Position numbers and translations under genes: made by a program. This document shows, one piece after another, positions 17,334 through 25,587 of a stretch of DNA of 40,388 bases. This DNA comes from Pleurocapsa sp. MO_192.B19 (lineage in GTDB: Bacteria > Cyanobacteriota > Cyanobacteriia > Cyanobacteriales > Xenococcaceae): positions 1-40,388 of the forward strand of contig JASJDX010000008.1 of assembly GCA_030064975.1 (NCBI GenBank), in the 5' to 3' direction. A model generated the notes under the pieces. The model did not search any database and had not been told where the DNA came from. It saw only the letters and a list, made by a program, of their open reading frames with translations. The number at the start of each line of letters is the position of its first letter. Positions within the stretch are counted from its first letter, which is position 1.

Positions 17334-18488
17334 TTAAATGATTGAAAAGGTCTGTGAAAGAGCTGTTTCTACTTGTATTGTCCGTTCTCGATAATTCTTA
17401 ACCCCTGATTCTATATTTCTTCTAGCTGCTAATGAATTGTCTAATATATTTTTAATTTCAGGAATTAGACGCGTCCTATCAAATGAATTCAAGGGAATTG
17501 AAAGATTTGACTGGTCAATTTCTTCCATAAAACCTCTAACTTTCGGAGCATATTCGGCAGCTATAGCAGGTATACCTAGACCAGCTGAAAGAATAAGCGA
17601 ATGCAGCCGCATGCCAATCATTAGGTCTAAACCAGAGATTAGACTACTGAGATCTTTTAGAGTTCCAAAATATCGATGTACAACAAATTTTTCTGAATAA
17701 CGACTATAGCGTAGTACTTCTAATGCACTTTCGTAATCATCATCGATAGGATGATAGCTGTGTTGATAGGTTCGGAAGGGCAAAAAATGTACCGTAGCAC
17801 CATATTTTTCTACTAAGAAATCTGCTACTGCTGCAATCTCTTTGAGCAAGGTAGTATAAACACTTGCATCTACTGATGGACCGCGACCACTTAAATGCCG
17901 AACTGAGATTCCTACCTGAAAAGGTCGATTCGTAGGAAGTTTGGATTGAGAAAAAGTTTCTGGTAAAAAATGTAGTGCCAAATCGCTCATGACATGAATA
18001 GTATTATTGACACCTAATTCTTCTAGCTTTAATTTTGACTTTACATCGCGTACTGCTAAAAAATCGACTTGATTCAGAACTTTAGGGATGAGAATCTTAG
18101 ATTCCTGCTTCCAAATTTCTCCAACGCTTATTCCCAGAACGAGTGTACGGCGGCGGAGTTTAATAGCATACTGTAGTGGGTGTAACCAAGTTTCTGCAAT
18201 AGAGGATTTTGCACTATCACGAAGCAAGTCACCACCTCCAAGTACAAAATAGCGATTCTGAAGGATTTTCAAAAGATGTTGAATTTTAAGTCTTTTTCTA
18301 GTTGGGCGACGGATAGATTCTACAGAGTATTGTGTCTGAGTATTTTGCGGATCATTGGAAAAGACGGTAAATGATAGATCTTCTTGTTGCTTTTTCAGCA
18401 AATTTATCATGCCAGCAAGCATAGCCTCATCTCCAAGATTATAGTTGCCATAGAATCCATTAATCAAAACACCTTTTTTTCTAGTCAT
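17334..18488 (-). CDS. Polysaccharide pyruvyl transferase family protein
   Basis: A 384-residue cytoplasmic enzyme of the CsaB/WcaK-type pyruvyl transferase family. Visible marks: GVLINGFYGNYNLGDEAMLAG at the N-terminus, FVLGGGDLLRDSAK in the first domain, GISVRHLSGRG starting the second, and the family's conserved end block IGMRLHSLILSAGLGIPAIA with EYAPKVRGFMEEI. Members transfer pyruvate from phosphoenolpyruvate to a sugar hydroxyl pair, giving acidic ketals on surface polymers. Start: the ATG at 18486-18488; an upstream in-frame TTG (18497) is less likely. Acting with the sulfotransferase, it predicts a strongly anionic exopolysaccharide. The flippase gene lies upstream after about 100 bp on the same strand. 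Confidence 0.9.
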   Translation of the reverse strand: MTRKKGVLINGFYGNYNLGDEAMLAGMINLLKKQQEDLSFTVFSNDPQNTQTQYSVESIRRPTRKRLKIQHLLKILQNRYFVLGGGDLLRDSAKSSIAETWLHPLQYAIKLRRRTLVLGISVGEIWKQESKILIPKVLNQVDFLAVRDVKSKLKLEELGVNNTIHVMSDLALHFLPETFSQSKLPTNRPFQVGISVRHLSGRGPSVDASVYTTLLKEIAAVADFLVEKYGATVHFLPFRTYQHSYHPIDDDYESALEVLRYSRYSEKFVVHRYFGTLKDLSSLISGLDLMIGMRLHSLILSAGLGIPAIAAEYAPKVRGFMEEIDQSNLSIPLNSFDRTRLIPEIKNILDNSLAARRNIESGVKNYRERTIQVETALSQTFSII

Positions 18489-18586
18489 TTTTTTCAAATT
18501 AGTAATTTTATTACCAAAAAAGTTGATAGATAGTTGTTTGCAAAACTCAATTGTTTTTGACTTTTTAGTTCATCTGGTTGATAATT

Positions 18587-20110
18587 TCATTTTTTCTGAA
18601 AATCTTTAGCAATTTTGACAATATCTACCAATGTATGTCTACCATTTGGAAGAATTAACCAAATTGAAAGATAGAGTGAAGAATATATTAAAAAGTCCAG
18701 ACATAATCTGATTAACATATTGATTTCAATTGGAATAAATATGTTAATTGCCATTACTATAGCTGCTGCACCTATTGAAGCAAAACTTGGTAAGGCTATA
18801 GTTTTCATCAAATCGATTGGCTTTAATAATGTTCCCTTGTAACAGTAGATAATTTTAGGAAATAGCAAGAGCGGTCTTGTTAAACCAAAAATTGCTGCTA
18901 CACCAATTGCACCCCATCGAATTCCAATTAAGAAAATTATTGAGTTTAAAGTTGACATTACCAGTTCTATCCGAAACTGGCGATCGGTTCGACCTAGCGT
19001 TTGGTAAACCCATCCTGTGGCAACATTAAATGTACCAATAAAAGCTGCTGGCATTAAAAATCGGAAAATTGTCACTGCACCTATCCACTGCTCTCCTAAC
19101 ATCAAAAGAATTACTTTGTCAGCAGAAGCAAACATAAACCCCACAATTGGCATTCCCAGAGTGGTAATTAGCAAAATTGCTTTGTAGTAGTATCTACGGT
19201 ATTTTTCTGGTTCTGACTGTAATCTGCTCAAAGCTGGGAGAGCAACACTGCTAACAGGACTGTTAACTTGCTGAATAGGTAAGAGAAGTATCTGATAAGC
19301 CTTAGCATAGAGTCCTAACTGTTGAGAACCCCAGTAACGACCGATAAGCAAATTGTCTAAATTACGGGTAAAGTAATTTACCAAGCGAAAACCAGTCAAA
19401 TTTCCACCAAAAGCAAGCATCGATTTAATCGCCGCATCTTTTACAGGTAACCCAGGTCGCCAACTACAGGCAATCCAAACCGCTATCGCATTAGTAAGAA
19501 CAGTAGCAATCTGCATTAGAACTAATGCCCAATAACCTAATCCATACCAGGCAGAAGCAATTGCAACTATCACTCCGACCAACAGCGAAACAATTTCAAT
19601 TTTGGCAAGCTCCTTAAAGCGCATTTGCCTTTGCAGCAGTGCTTGATGCTGAACAGTTAAACCGCCGAAGACAAAGGTGATCGCTAAAACCAGCGTAATT
19701 CCTCGTAAAAGTGGCTCATCATAAAACCAAGCAACCACAGGAGCTAATGCCACCACTACTAAAGCAATGGCACAGCTTATTATTAGGTTGATCCAAAATA
19801 GGGTACTAACTTGCTGATGATTAATCTTGGTTCTTTGAACCGTTGCTGCTGATAAACCTAAATCTTTGAACAACTGCACAAACCCAATAATTACAGTTGC
19901 CATACCAATTAAGCCGTAATCCTCAGGTGATAGCAAACGTGCCAAGACTACGGTAGACCCCATTCTGAGGATAAACTTGAATGCCTGCGCCGTAATTGTC
20001 ACCACACCCCCTCGAACAGAACGCCTTTTTAAATCGTCCTTGAGGTGTTCGGTAGAAAAATACTCTATTGTATTTAGCTTAGATAATTTAGTTTGAGTAG
20101 ATTTTGTCAC
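18587..20110 (-). CDS. Wzx/WzxC-type polysaccharide flippase
   Basis: A 507-residue MOP-superfamily transporter with about 12-14 hydrophobic helices. The N-terminal block RRSVRGGVVTITAQAFKF with VLARLLSPEDYGLIGMATV and FKDLGLSAATVQR is typical of WzxC/RfbX-type flippases, as is the mid-protein RNLDNLLIGRYWGSQQLGLY and PVSSVALPALSRLQ. It would move the lipid-linked repeat unit across the cytoplasmic membrane before polymerisation by the Wzy-like protein at 12682. The only start available upstream of the conserved block is the GTG at 20108-20110, with a weak ribosome site. It is the central export gene of the locus. Substrate specificity cannot be read. Confidence 0.92.
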   Translation of the reverse strand: MTKSTQTKLSKLNTIEYFSTEHLKDDLKRRSVRGGVVTITAQAFKFILRMGSTVVLARLLSPEDYGLIGMATVIIGFVQLFKDLGLSAATVQRTKINHQQVSTLFWINLIISCAIALVVVALAPVVAWFYDEPLLRGITLVLAITFVFGGLTVQHQALLQRQMRFKELAKIEIVSLLVGVIVAIASAWYGLGYWALVLMQIATVLTNAIAVWIACSWRPGLPVKDAAIKSMLAFGGNLTGFRLVNYFTRNLDNLLIGRYWGSQQLGLYAKAYQILLLPIQQVNSPVSSVALPALSRLQSEPEKYRRYYYKAILLITTLGMPIVGFMFASADKVILLMLGEQWIGAVTIFRFLMPAAFIGTFNVATGWVYQTLGRTDRQFRIELVMSTLNSIIFLIGIRWGAIGVAAIFGLTRPLLLFPKIIYCYKGTLLKPIDLMKTIALPSFASIGAAAIVMAINIFIPIEINMLIRLCLDFLIYSSLYLSIWLILPNGRHTLVDIVKIAKDFQKK

Positions 20111-20168
20111 TTGAATTGTTTTAATTCCTAATCTATGACATTACGAAACCAACGCAGACTCTATCCCT

Positions 20169-21125
20169 TTAAGACGGAGTATCTTTACCCGAGCCAAGTG
20201 ATCGCCTAATTGCCAACTGTGATAGGGGTGCTAGATATACTGAAACCAGAGTTAATAGCGATCGCGGATCTAAAAGAAATATCGTGCGATCGCAAACCAG
20301 AGCTAGATTGATAAATTTTCTGGCTGATGTTACATCCCCCGCCGTTAAAGATAGTCGTGCTAAATAACGACTCATATAAGCATAAGCAGTTGGCAATAAA
20401 CTATCTATTAATTCTGGACAACGTTTGCAAGCTGCAATAATTACTCGTAATTGGCTAGCTTTCATTTCCTGTACATCAAATGAAAGTCCCGAAGGACGAA
20501 CTCGGTAAAAAGAGTAAACTTTTGGTTCTCGATAAAAATGCCACTTTTTAGTTGCGGCAATTCTCAACCAAAAATCAACATCCTCACAACTGCGTAGAGT
20601 TTCATCAAATCCTCCTATCTCATCAACAATACAGCGACGAAATATAGCATTGGAGCCATGACCAATAAAGTTTTTACAGAGTAAAGCTGCAAGAGGATCT
20701 CGTTTGATTGGTTTTCCACTCAAGCGGATAAAGGTTGGCGTACCATCATCGCTAATTGCTTGAGATGCACTATAGACGATACCGATCTGTGGCGAAGATC
20801 TTAGCCTAGTAACGTGATTAGCCAATTTTCCCAAGCCATAGATGTCATCTCCATCCAAAAGGGCAATGTATTCACTTTGAGCATGACGAATGCCATAGTT
20901 GCGAGCAGAGGAAAGACCACCGTTGGGTTTTTGTAATAATTTAAACCGAGAATCGCGATCGCTAAAGGATTTAATTATTTCAGGAGTGCGATCGCTAGAA
21001 CCATCATCAACTACTAAGACTTCAAAATTACTAAACGATTGGCGTTCTAGAGACGATAGTGCATCTGCGATATATTTTTCAACATTGTAAGCAGGTACGA
21101 CTACAGATACTTCGGGAGTAGACAT
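20169..21125 (-). CDS. Glycosyltransferase family 2
   Basis: A 318-residue GT-A transferase. It opens with EVSVVVPAYNVEKYIADALS; VLVVDDGSSDRTPEI and GGLSSARNYGIRHAQSEYI follow; the DXD-type site is LLDGDDIY (about 89-96). The acceptor region includes FDETLRSCEDVDFWLRIAA, the usual ED motif that carries the catalytic base in inverting GT2 enzymes. The C-terminal part is helical and of unknown role. It starts at an ATG 20 bp after the WecG/TagA-like gene's stop and is followed within about 60 bp by the flippase, so an operon in the order wecG-like, GT2, flippase, pyruvyl transferase is likely. Confidence 0.91.
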   Translation of the reverse strand: MSTPEVSVVVPAYNVEKYIADALSSLERQSFSNFEVLVVDDGSSDRTPEIIKSFSDRDSRFKLLQKPNGGLSSARNYGIRHAQSEYIALLDGDDIYGLGKLANHVTRLRSSPQIGIVYSASQAISDDGTPTFIRLSGKPIKRDPLAALLCKNFIGHGSNAIFRRCIVDEIGGFDETLRSCEDVDFWLRIAATKKWHFYREPKVYSFYRVRPSGLSFDVQEMKASQLRVIIAACKRCPELIDSLLPTAYAYMSRYLARLSLTAGDVTSARKFINLALVCDRTIFLLDPRSLLTLVSVYLAPLSQLAIRRSLGSGKDTPS

Positions 21126-21145
21126 AATATAGCTACTTAATTAAG

Positions 21146-22084
21146 TTATGAGTAATTGATCTTCGTGCCGATCAAATTAGTTTTTGAGTCTATTACCTGA
21201 TTAGTGTTGGATTGGGGAATATCTTCCTTTATTTGATTTTTGCTAGTTTGGATAGAATAAAAATCATGATACTTAGCCCAAAAAAGATTGAGTAAGAAAA
21301 GAGAATTTCCTAACAAATATCTTGCAGCTAAACGTTTTGGCTCTCTCATTAAACGAAATAGCCACTCCAAACCCATATCAGACATCCATTGAGGAGAGTT
21401 TGGCACTAATCCCGCCAGGCGATCGATAACTGCACCACAAGGAATCATTACCAGAGCTTTTAGATTTTGATAATTATTTTGAATCCACAGTTCTTGCAGC
21501 GGCATTCCCATCCCTACGATTAAAATATCGGGCTGAAACTGATTTATTTTTTCAATCACAGTTTGATTTTCAACAGGATCGTTGTGGTCAAAGTATCCAT
21601 GATGGCCAGCTATTTTTAAAGCGGGATGTTTGACTTTTTCATTGTTGAGGGCTGTTTCTAAAATTTGCGGTTTAGAGCCCAATAAAAATACCGATAATTT
21701 ATGTCGCTCACACTTATCTAGTAACTTGGGAATCATTAAAGTTAAAGGTACTCTGTGGTGAGATGAAACACATACACCTTTGAGCTTTAAGCCTTGTAAC
21801 ATACCCATGCCATCACAAACAGTAATATCAGCATTTTGTTGAAATGCTAAAAATTGGGGTAATAACATGGATAAATTAAAAGCATGAACATTGTAGTTAG
21901 AAACAGTAATTTTGGCTTTCTGCTTACAACTTGTATAGATCGCTTCAACAATTGTATCGGTGGTAGCTAAATTGAGCCGCCTATTGAGCAGATAAACTGA
22001 AGAAAACTTTGATTTAATAGATTCATACTTGGCACTTTCTACTTTGACACTTTCTACCTTGGCGCTTTCTACATCTGACAACAT
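21146..22084 (-). CDS. WecG/TagA/CpsF-family glycosyltransferase with repeated N-terminus
   Basis: A 312-residue GT26 enzyme. The family blocks are clear: ITVSNYNVHAFNLSM, ADITVCDGMGMLQGLKLKG, LSVFLLGSKPQ, AGHHGYFD, PDILIVGMGMPLQELWI and the end block AVIDRLAGLVPNSPQWM with GLEWLFRLMREPKRLAARYL. Known members add the second sugar (such as N-acetylmannosaminuronate or glucuronate-type sugars) to a lipid-linked primer. That makes it an early step in repeat-unit assembly here. The first 25 residues are odd: a five-residue VESxK motif is repeated about four times, reflecting a 15-bp tandem repeat; the enzyme core begins only near residue 29. The ATG (22082-22084) has AGGAAG at good spacing, so the repeats appear translated. 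Confidence 0.9.
   Translation of the reverse strand: MLSDVESAKVESVKVESAKYESIKSKFSSVYLLNRRLNLATTDTIVEAIYTSCKQKAKITVSNYNVHAFNLSMLLPQFLAFQQNADITVCDGMGMLQGLKLKGVCVSSHHRVPLTLMIPKLLDKCERHKLSVFLLGSKPQILETALNNEKVKHPALKIAGHHGYFDHNDPVENQTVIEKINQFQPDILIVGMGMPLQELWIQNNYQNLKALVMIPCGAVIDRLAGLVPNSPQWMSDMGLEWLFRLMREPKRLAARYLLGNSLFLLNLFWAKYHDFYSIQTSKNQIKEDIPQSNTNQVIDSKTNLIGTKINYS
22018..22075. repeat. 15-bp in-frame tandem repeat at the WecG-like N-terminus
   Basis: The complementary strand carries about four copies of a 15-bp unit (consensus GTAGAAAGYGYCAAG) encoding VESxK. The copies diverge slightly, most in the last one. Being a multiple of three, a change in copy number would keep the frame. Confidence 0.65.
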
Positions 22085-22355
22085 AAGATACTTCCTAATT
22101 TTTTTGATGCATACTGAGTAGAGGTTTACAGCGGTTTTACCTGAATATTTTTAAATCGTCAAGTGTAATGAACAAATTAATTATCAACCCACCTGAAGCA
22201 CGTCAATTCGTAATATATTAAGTAGGGTTTGCTGAATAAAGGAGAAAAGTAGGCACAAGTCAACAGTGAAGGAGGTTGCTGCCTAAAAAAATTGATTCAG
22301 ATGTCAGAAAAACTGCTAAAGTACTTCAAAACCTTTGAACATTAAGTAGGTGATT

Positions 22356-22750
22356 GTGTACCGCAAAGTAGAGCAAACCTTGAACCCAGCAGAAAACTTC
22401 GAGCTTCCTTTCGAGGGAAAGCTATCGGAAAATAATCGTTGGGTAATCATGGCGTAACTAATACAGGGCGTCAGAGTTTGAAGAGGAGTATGCGGTGCTT
22501 TTTTCAGAAGAAATGGGCACACCAGCTAAACCGTTTAGGATGGCGTTGACAGCATTAATAATCAAAGAAAAGTTAGGGACAAGCGATCTCAAAACAGTAG
22601 AACAAATCAAAGAAAATCCCTATTTACAATATTTTATAGGACTATCATCCTATAGCAATGAAGCTTCCTTAGACCCATAAATGTTATGTCACATCAGACA
22701 AAGAATCAACATAAACTTAGTGAATAAAATCAATCAAGAAATGGTAGGGA
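22356..22750 (+). pseudogene. DUF772-type transposase N-terminal relic
   Basis: From the GTG at 22356 the frame gives YRKVEQTLNPAENFELPFEG and NRWVIMA, the usual start of DUF772-type (IS5/IS1182-like) transposases. It is cut by a TAA where a lysine codon is expected and then by a frameshift near 22470. The next frame continues with ASEFEEEYAVLFSEEMGTPA, then LIIKEKLGTSD, TVEQIKENPYLQYFIGLSSY, reaches a TAA at 22678-22680 and reads on as CHIRQRININLVNKINQEM before similarity ends near 22750. The catalytic DDE part is missing. The stretch GGGTTTGCTGAATAA near 22224 may be the old left end of the insertion sequence. It separates the two transcription blocks of the polysaccharide locus. Confidence 0.8.
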
Positions 22751-23087
22751 GTTTGATATATAGCCGTACAAAGTTATATTAGGACATATTAGTTATTAGC
22801 TCGAAAGTAGCAAGTAGCAATTTTAAAGAGTGTCCTAACCTAAATACGTAATGCTATAAAATCACCGTAGCGAAGAGAAAATATAGGCGAATAACACAAT
22901 CTTCAACCCAGCGATCCCCAATAAAATCTGGAGCAGAAAAATTATAGCCCGTAAAACTCAGTAAGCAAGGAATAGCTACTAATAAACACAATTTTAGACG
23001 TTGACGTAAAAAGCGAGAGTGACACTCTTTATATTCAAAAGATTCTGCAGGTTTTTCAAACCCTCGCTATACCTGCTAAACGTTCTT
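22751..23087. other. Spacer with a sensor-like gene fragment
   Basis: Between the transposase relic and the processive-type glycosyltransferase. It holds the reverse-strand coding fragment 22854-23067 and a short 8-bp inverted repeat (TTAGGACA 22779-22786, TGTCCTAA 22831-22838). No intact gene. Confidence 0.45.
22854..23067 (-). pseudogene. Fragment of a membrane protein, possibly the N-terminus of a signalling protein
   Basis: On the minus strand a frame without start codon reads EKPAESFEYKECHSRFL, then RQRLKLCLLVAIPCLLSFTG (a probable membrane helix preceded by a basic, helical stretch), and ends at a TAG. This arrangement of a W/F-x-R-x-x-F-L-x-x-R-L-x-L segment before a helix resembles the beginning of cyanobacterial membrane-bound cyclase or histidine-kinase-type sensors, but the match is from memory and weak. 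With no start and only about 70 codons, it is best read as debris left by rearrangement next to the transposase relic. Confidence 0.35.
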
Positions 23088-24290
23088 CTAACTAGTAGGT
23101 AAATCTCTTTCAGTTTTTACCCATCTACTTTGAGGTTTTACTAAGAATTTGAGGTAGATTGGGATTTTACTCAAAATATAAAAGGGAATAGCAATGAGAT
23201 TTTTTAGAGGAAGATCAGAACGTCCAAATCTACTCCAAGCAAGGAATAGTCCTGTTGTGAGGAAGCCTCCTGCTATGCCGACTAAAATTGCGGGGGTAAT
23301 AGAAACTACGCCGATGATTGCTGCTAACAAGGTAAATATCATGCTAGCTAACCAGATGATTACGAGTAAAGACAACGGCGGAATAAAAATATCTAAAGCT
23401 AACCCCAAGGCGGCAAAACTCCCTGTTTTGAAGAAGGCTTTGAGTAGTCGAGGCACTTCCACTAAGATCATTTCCAAATGACCATGTTCCCAGCGCGATC
23501 GCTGACTTTGAGCGTCTTTGTCTTTCATGAGGCGACCAACTACCAAAGCATCTTCACAGAAAACAGGAATTGAACCAGCCAAAGCTAAGTCTACTGTTAG
23601 CTGCAAATCATCCGTAGTTTTGCTCCCTGCCAAAGAAACCTGGCTAATTAATGACCAAGGAAAAGCCATTCCCGAACCTGTAAGTAAGCAGTGCCATCCC
23701 AAGCGATTTAAACCCAACAGACGTACTAAATTTTTAACCTTGATCGAGAACATCGAGATCTTATCTTTGAGACTGGGTAATTCTGGCTGTTCCATAAGAT
23801 AGGTTGCCTGTACTGGTCTACCTGTAGCGATCGCCTTACACGTAATATTTTTGATTGTGTCGGGTTCAATAATACAGTCACCATCCAGAATGACTAGAAC
23901 TTCAGGAGGGTTATCTTTAATCTGCTGCATGGCATAATCTAAAGCATATCCCTTACCCCGATGAGTTAAATTTTCTCGTTCTAATACTGTTACTCCCACA
24001 GATCTAGCTAGTTCCGCAGTATTGTCGTGGCAATTATCAGCAATGACAATGACTTGATCTTCTTCTGTTATTTGTTGCAGCAATACTTCTAATACTTCTA
24101 TGATTTGTGCGGCTTCATTATGAGCAGGAATTAAAACTGTAGTTTTTGGTCGTTCAGCATCGGCTACATCTAGATTAGATGGCTGTGAGACAAAAGCAGC
24201 AAGGATTTCAATAAAAAAAATGAAACAGGGAATAATTAAAATTACTCCGCCTAACAATAAAACGGTATTTAAACTCGTAAGAAATTCCAT
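23088..24290 (-). CDS. Membrane glycosyltransferase family 2, cellulose-synthase-like
   Basis: A 400-residue processive-type GT2. One N-terminal helix (about 8-32), then the GT-A domain opening with TTVLIPAHNEAAQIIEVL; metal and donor sites LDGDC (135-139) and TDD (226-228); and the QRSRW motif (263-267), equivalent to Q/RxxRW of cellulose and hyaluronan synthases. Several membrane helices follow (about 298-325 and 331-352, then one near 365-385). These four signatures are those of processive beta-glycan synthases, but short proteins of this type also act as single-sugar transferases. Upstream DNA (24291-24608) is the divergent promoter region shared with the next GT2. Product unknown. Confidence 0.88.
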   Translation of the reverse strand: MEFLTSLNTVLLLGGVILIIPCFIFFIEILAAFVSQPSNLDVADAERPKTTVLIPAHNEAAQIIEVLEVLLQQITEEDQVIVIADNCHDNTAELARSVGVTVLERENLTHRGKGYALDYAMQQIKDNPPEVLVILDGDCIIEPDTIKNITCKAIATGRPVQATYLMEQPELPSLKDKISMFSIKVKNLVRLLGLNRLGWHCLLTGSGMAFPWSLISQVSLAGSKTTDDLQLTVDLALAGSIPVFCEDALVVGRLMKDKDAQSQRSRWEHGHLEMILVEVPRLLKAFFKTGSFAALGLALDIFIPPLSLLVIIWLASMIFTLLAAIIGVVSITPAILVGIAGGFLTTGLFLAWSRFGRSDLPLKNLIAIPFYILSKIPIYLKFLVKPQSRWVKTERDLPTS

Positions 24291-24608
24291 TTTAATAATA
24301 ATTAATTGATAATTTATGATAATTTTAAATGTTGATTAATTAATAATACTATATTAACCTTTTAAAACTGGCACAATTCTGGCAATCTCTCTATATAAGA
24401 AATTTATACTAGATCGGTGTAATTGATAAACCATGTTAAATTTGGTGAAATAAATAATCTAGATTTTAGTAATATACAGTATTGAGTTAACGTTGATTAT
24501 TAATTTTTCATAGGGCAATCTAACTTTTACGTAGTTTAGTTGCCTAACATACTTAATATATATATTGTGTTGTCAAGCTGATTGTAGTAGCTCACCATTT
24601 AAATTCAT
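24291..24608. promoter_or_regulatory. AT-rich divergent promoter region
   Basis: A 318-bp gene-free stretch between two divergent glycosyltransferase genes, so it must hold promoters for both. It is very AT-rich and includes a TATATATAT run near 24558-24566. I see no strong -35/-10 pair, no RNA gene and no protein remnant. Confidence 0.4.
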
Positions 24609-25556
24609 ATGCTAATCTCCGTTTGTGTTATTACTTTTAAACGCCCCGAAGGCTTAAAACGTCTTCTAGAAGGCCTTAATCAATTAAGCTTTACGACTAT
24701 AGAGCGTCCTAAAATTGAGGTGATTGTAGTAGATAATGACACTTGTGGTGTGGCAATAAAAGTGTGTGAGGAAGTCAAACCTAATTTCCAGTGGTCACTC
24801 AAAACTGATATAGAATCACAAAGAGGAATTACTTACGCTCGTAACAAATCAGTCAGCTTGGCTTCAAGAGAAGCAGATTTTGTTGCCATCATTGATGATG
24901 ATGAAATACCAGAAGCATCTTGGCTAGAAGAACTATTATTGGCGCAGCAAAAATATAATGCAGATGTAGTAACTGGCCCAGTTTTACCTTACTTTCAAGA
25001 AAGTAATGTCCCTAGTTGGGTGAGAACAGGAGGTTTCTTTAACACTCCTCGCTATCAAACTGGAGATAGACGTCATGTCGCCTTTACTAATAATGTTATA
25101 GTCCGGGGTGAGATTATCCGCCAGTATGATAGGGTGTTTGACGATCGCTTTGCCATTACAGGAGGCGAAGATTCACACTTTTTTTTGAGCCTTAACAAAG
25201 CAGGGTACAAGATTATCTGGGCAAATGAAGCCATTGTTTATGACTGGGTTCCTGCTTCTCGTACTAATCTGAAGTGGATTCTGGCAAGAGGTTATCGCAC
25301 TTGGGGTACTCATAGTTTAGTCGAGAAAGAGCTATACCCTTCGATGCAGGTGCAATTTATCAGGATGCTTAAGGGACTGGCATTGATTATGCTGGGTATC
25401 GTTAAACTAATTCCCGCCTCTTTGATGGGGAAACAAGCGATCGCCAATGCTCTCTTATCGATTTATCGAGGTGCTGGAACTTTCGCCGGTTTACTAGGTA
25501 TAGATTATCAAGAATATAAGACAGTTCATACCGATCTAGGAGTCAGTGAACATTGA
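24609..25556 (+). CDS. Glycosyltransferase family 2 with C-terminal membrane helix
   Basis: A 315-residue GT-A transferase. It opens [21 protein letters not shown], has VIVVDND and [13 protein letters not shown] before the metal site [12 protein letters not shown] (about 95-104), and a later [21 protein letters not shown] with the catalytic acidic pair. A hydrophobic segment at about 258-275 likely binds the membrane. It resembles the HpsE-like GT2 proteins of cyanobacterial polysaccharide loci. It is the last glycosyltransferase of the locus and the only GT on the plus strand; it converges on the aldo/keto reductase gene with a 31-bp gap and no clear terminator. Sugar unknown. Confidence 0.9.
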   Translation: MLISVCVITFKRPEGLKRLLEGLNQLSFTTIERPKIEVIVVDNDTCGVAIKVCEEVKPNFQWSLKTDIESQRGITYARNKSVSLASREADFVAIIDDDEIPEASWLEELLLAQQKYNADVVTGPVLPYFQESNVPSWVRTGGFFNTPRYQTGDRRHVAFTNNVIVRGEIIRQYDRVFDDRFAITGGEDSHFFLSLNKAGYKIIWANEAIVYDWVPASRTNLKWILARGYRTWGTHSLVEKELYPSMQVQFIRMLKGLALIMLGIVKLIPASLMGKQAIANALLSIYRGAGTFAGLLGIDYQEYKTVHTDLGVSEH

Positions 25557-25587
25557 TTTGTGGTTGCAAATTAGCAGACTTTCAGAC

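Noticed and set aside
22495-22680. A 61-codon ORF as an independent small gene
   Set aside because: It is the second segment of the frameshifted DUF772 transposase relic starting at 22356; its sequence aligns with the interior of such proteins.
22779-22838. 60-bp segment with 8-bp inverted repeats TTAGGACA/TGTCCTAA as another MITE
   Set aside because: The inverted repeats are only 8 bp, no target duplication is visible and nothing interrupted can be repaired by removing it.
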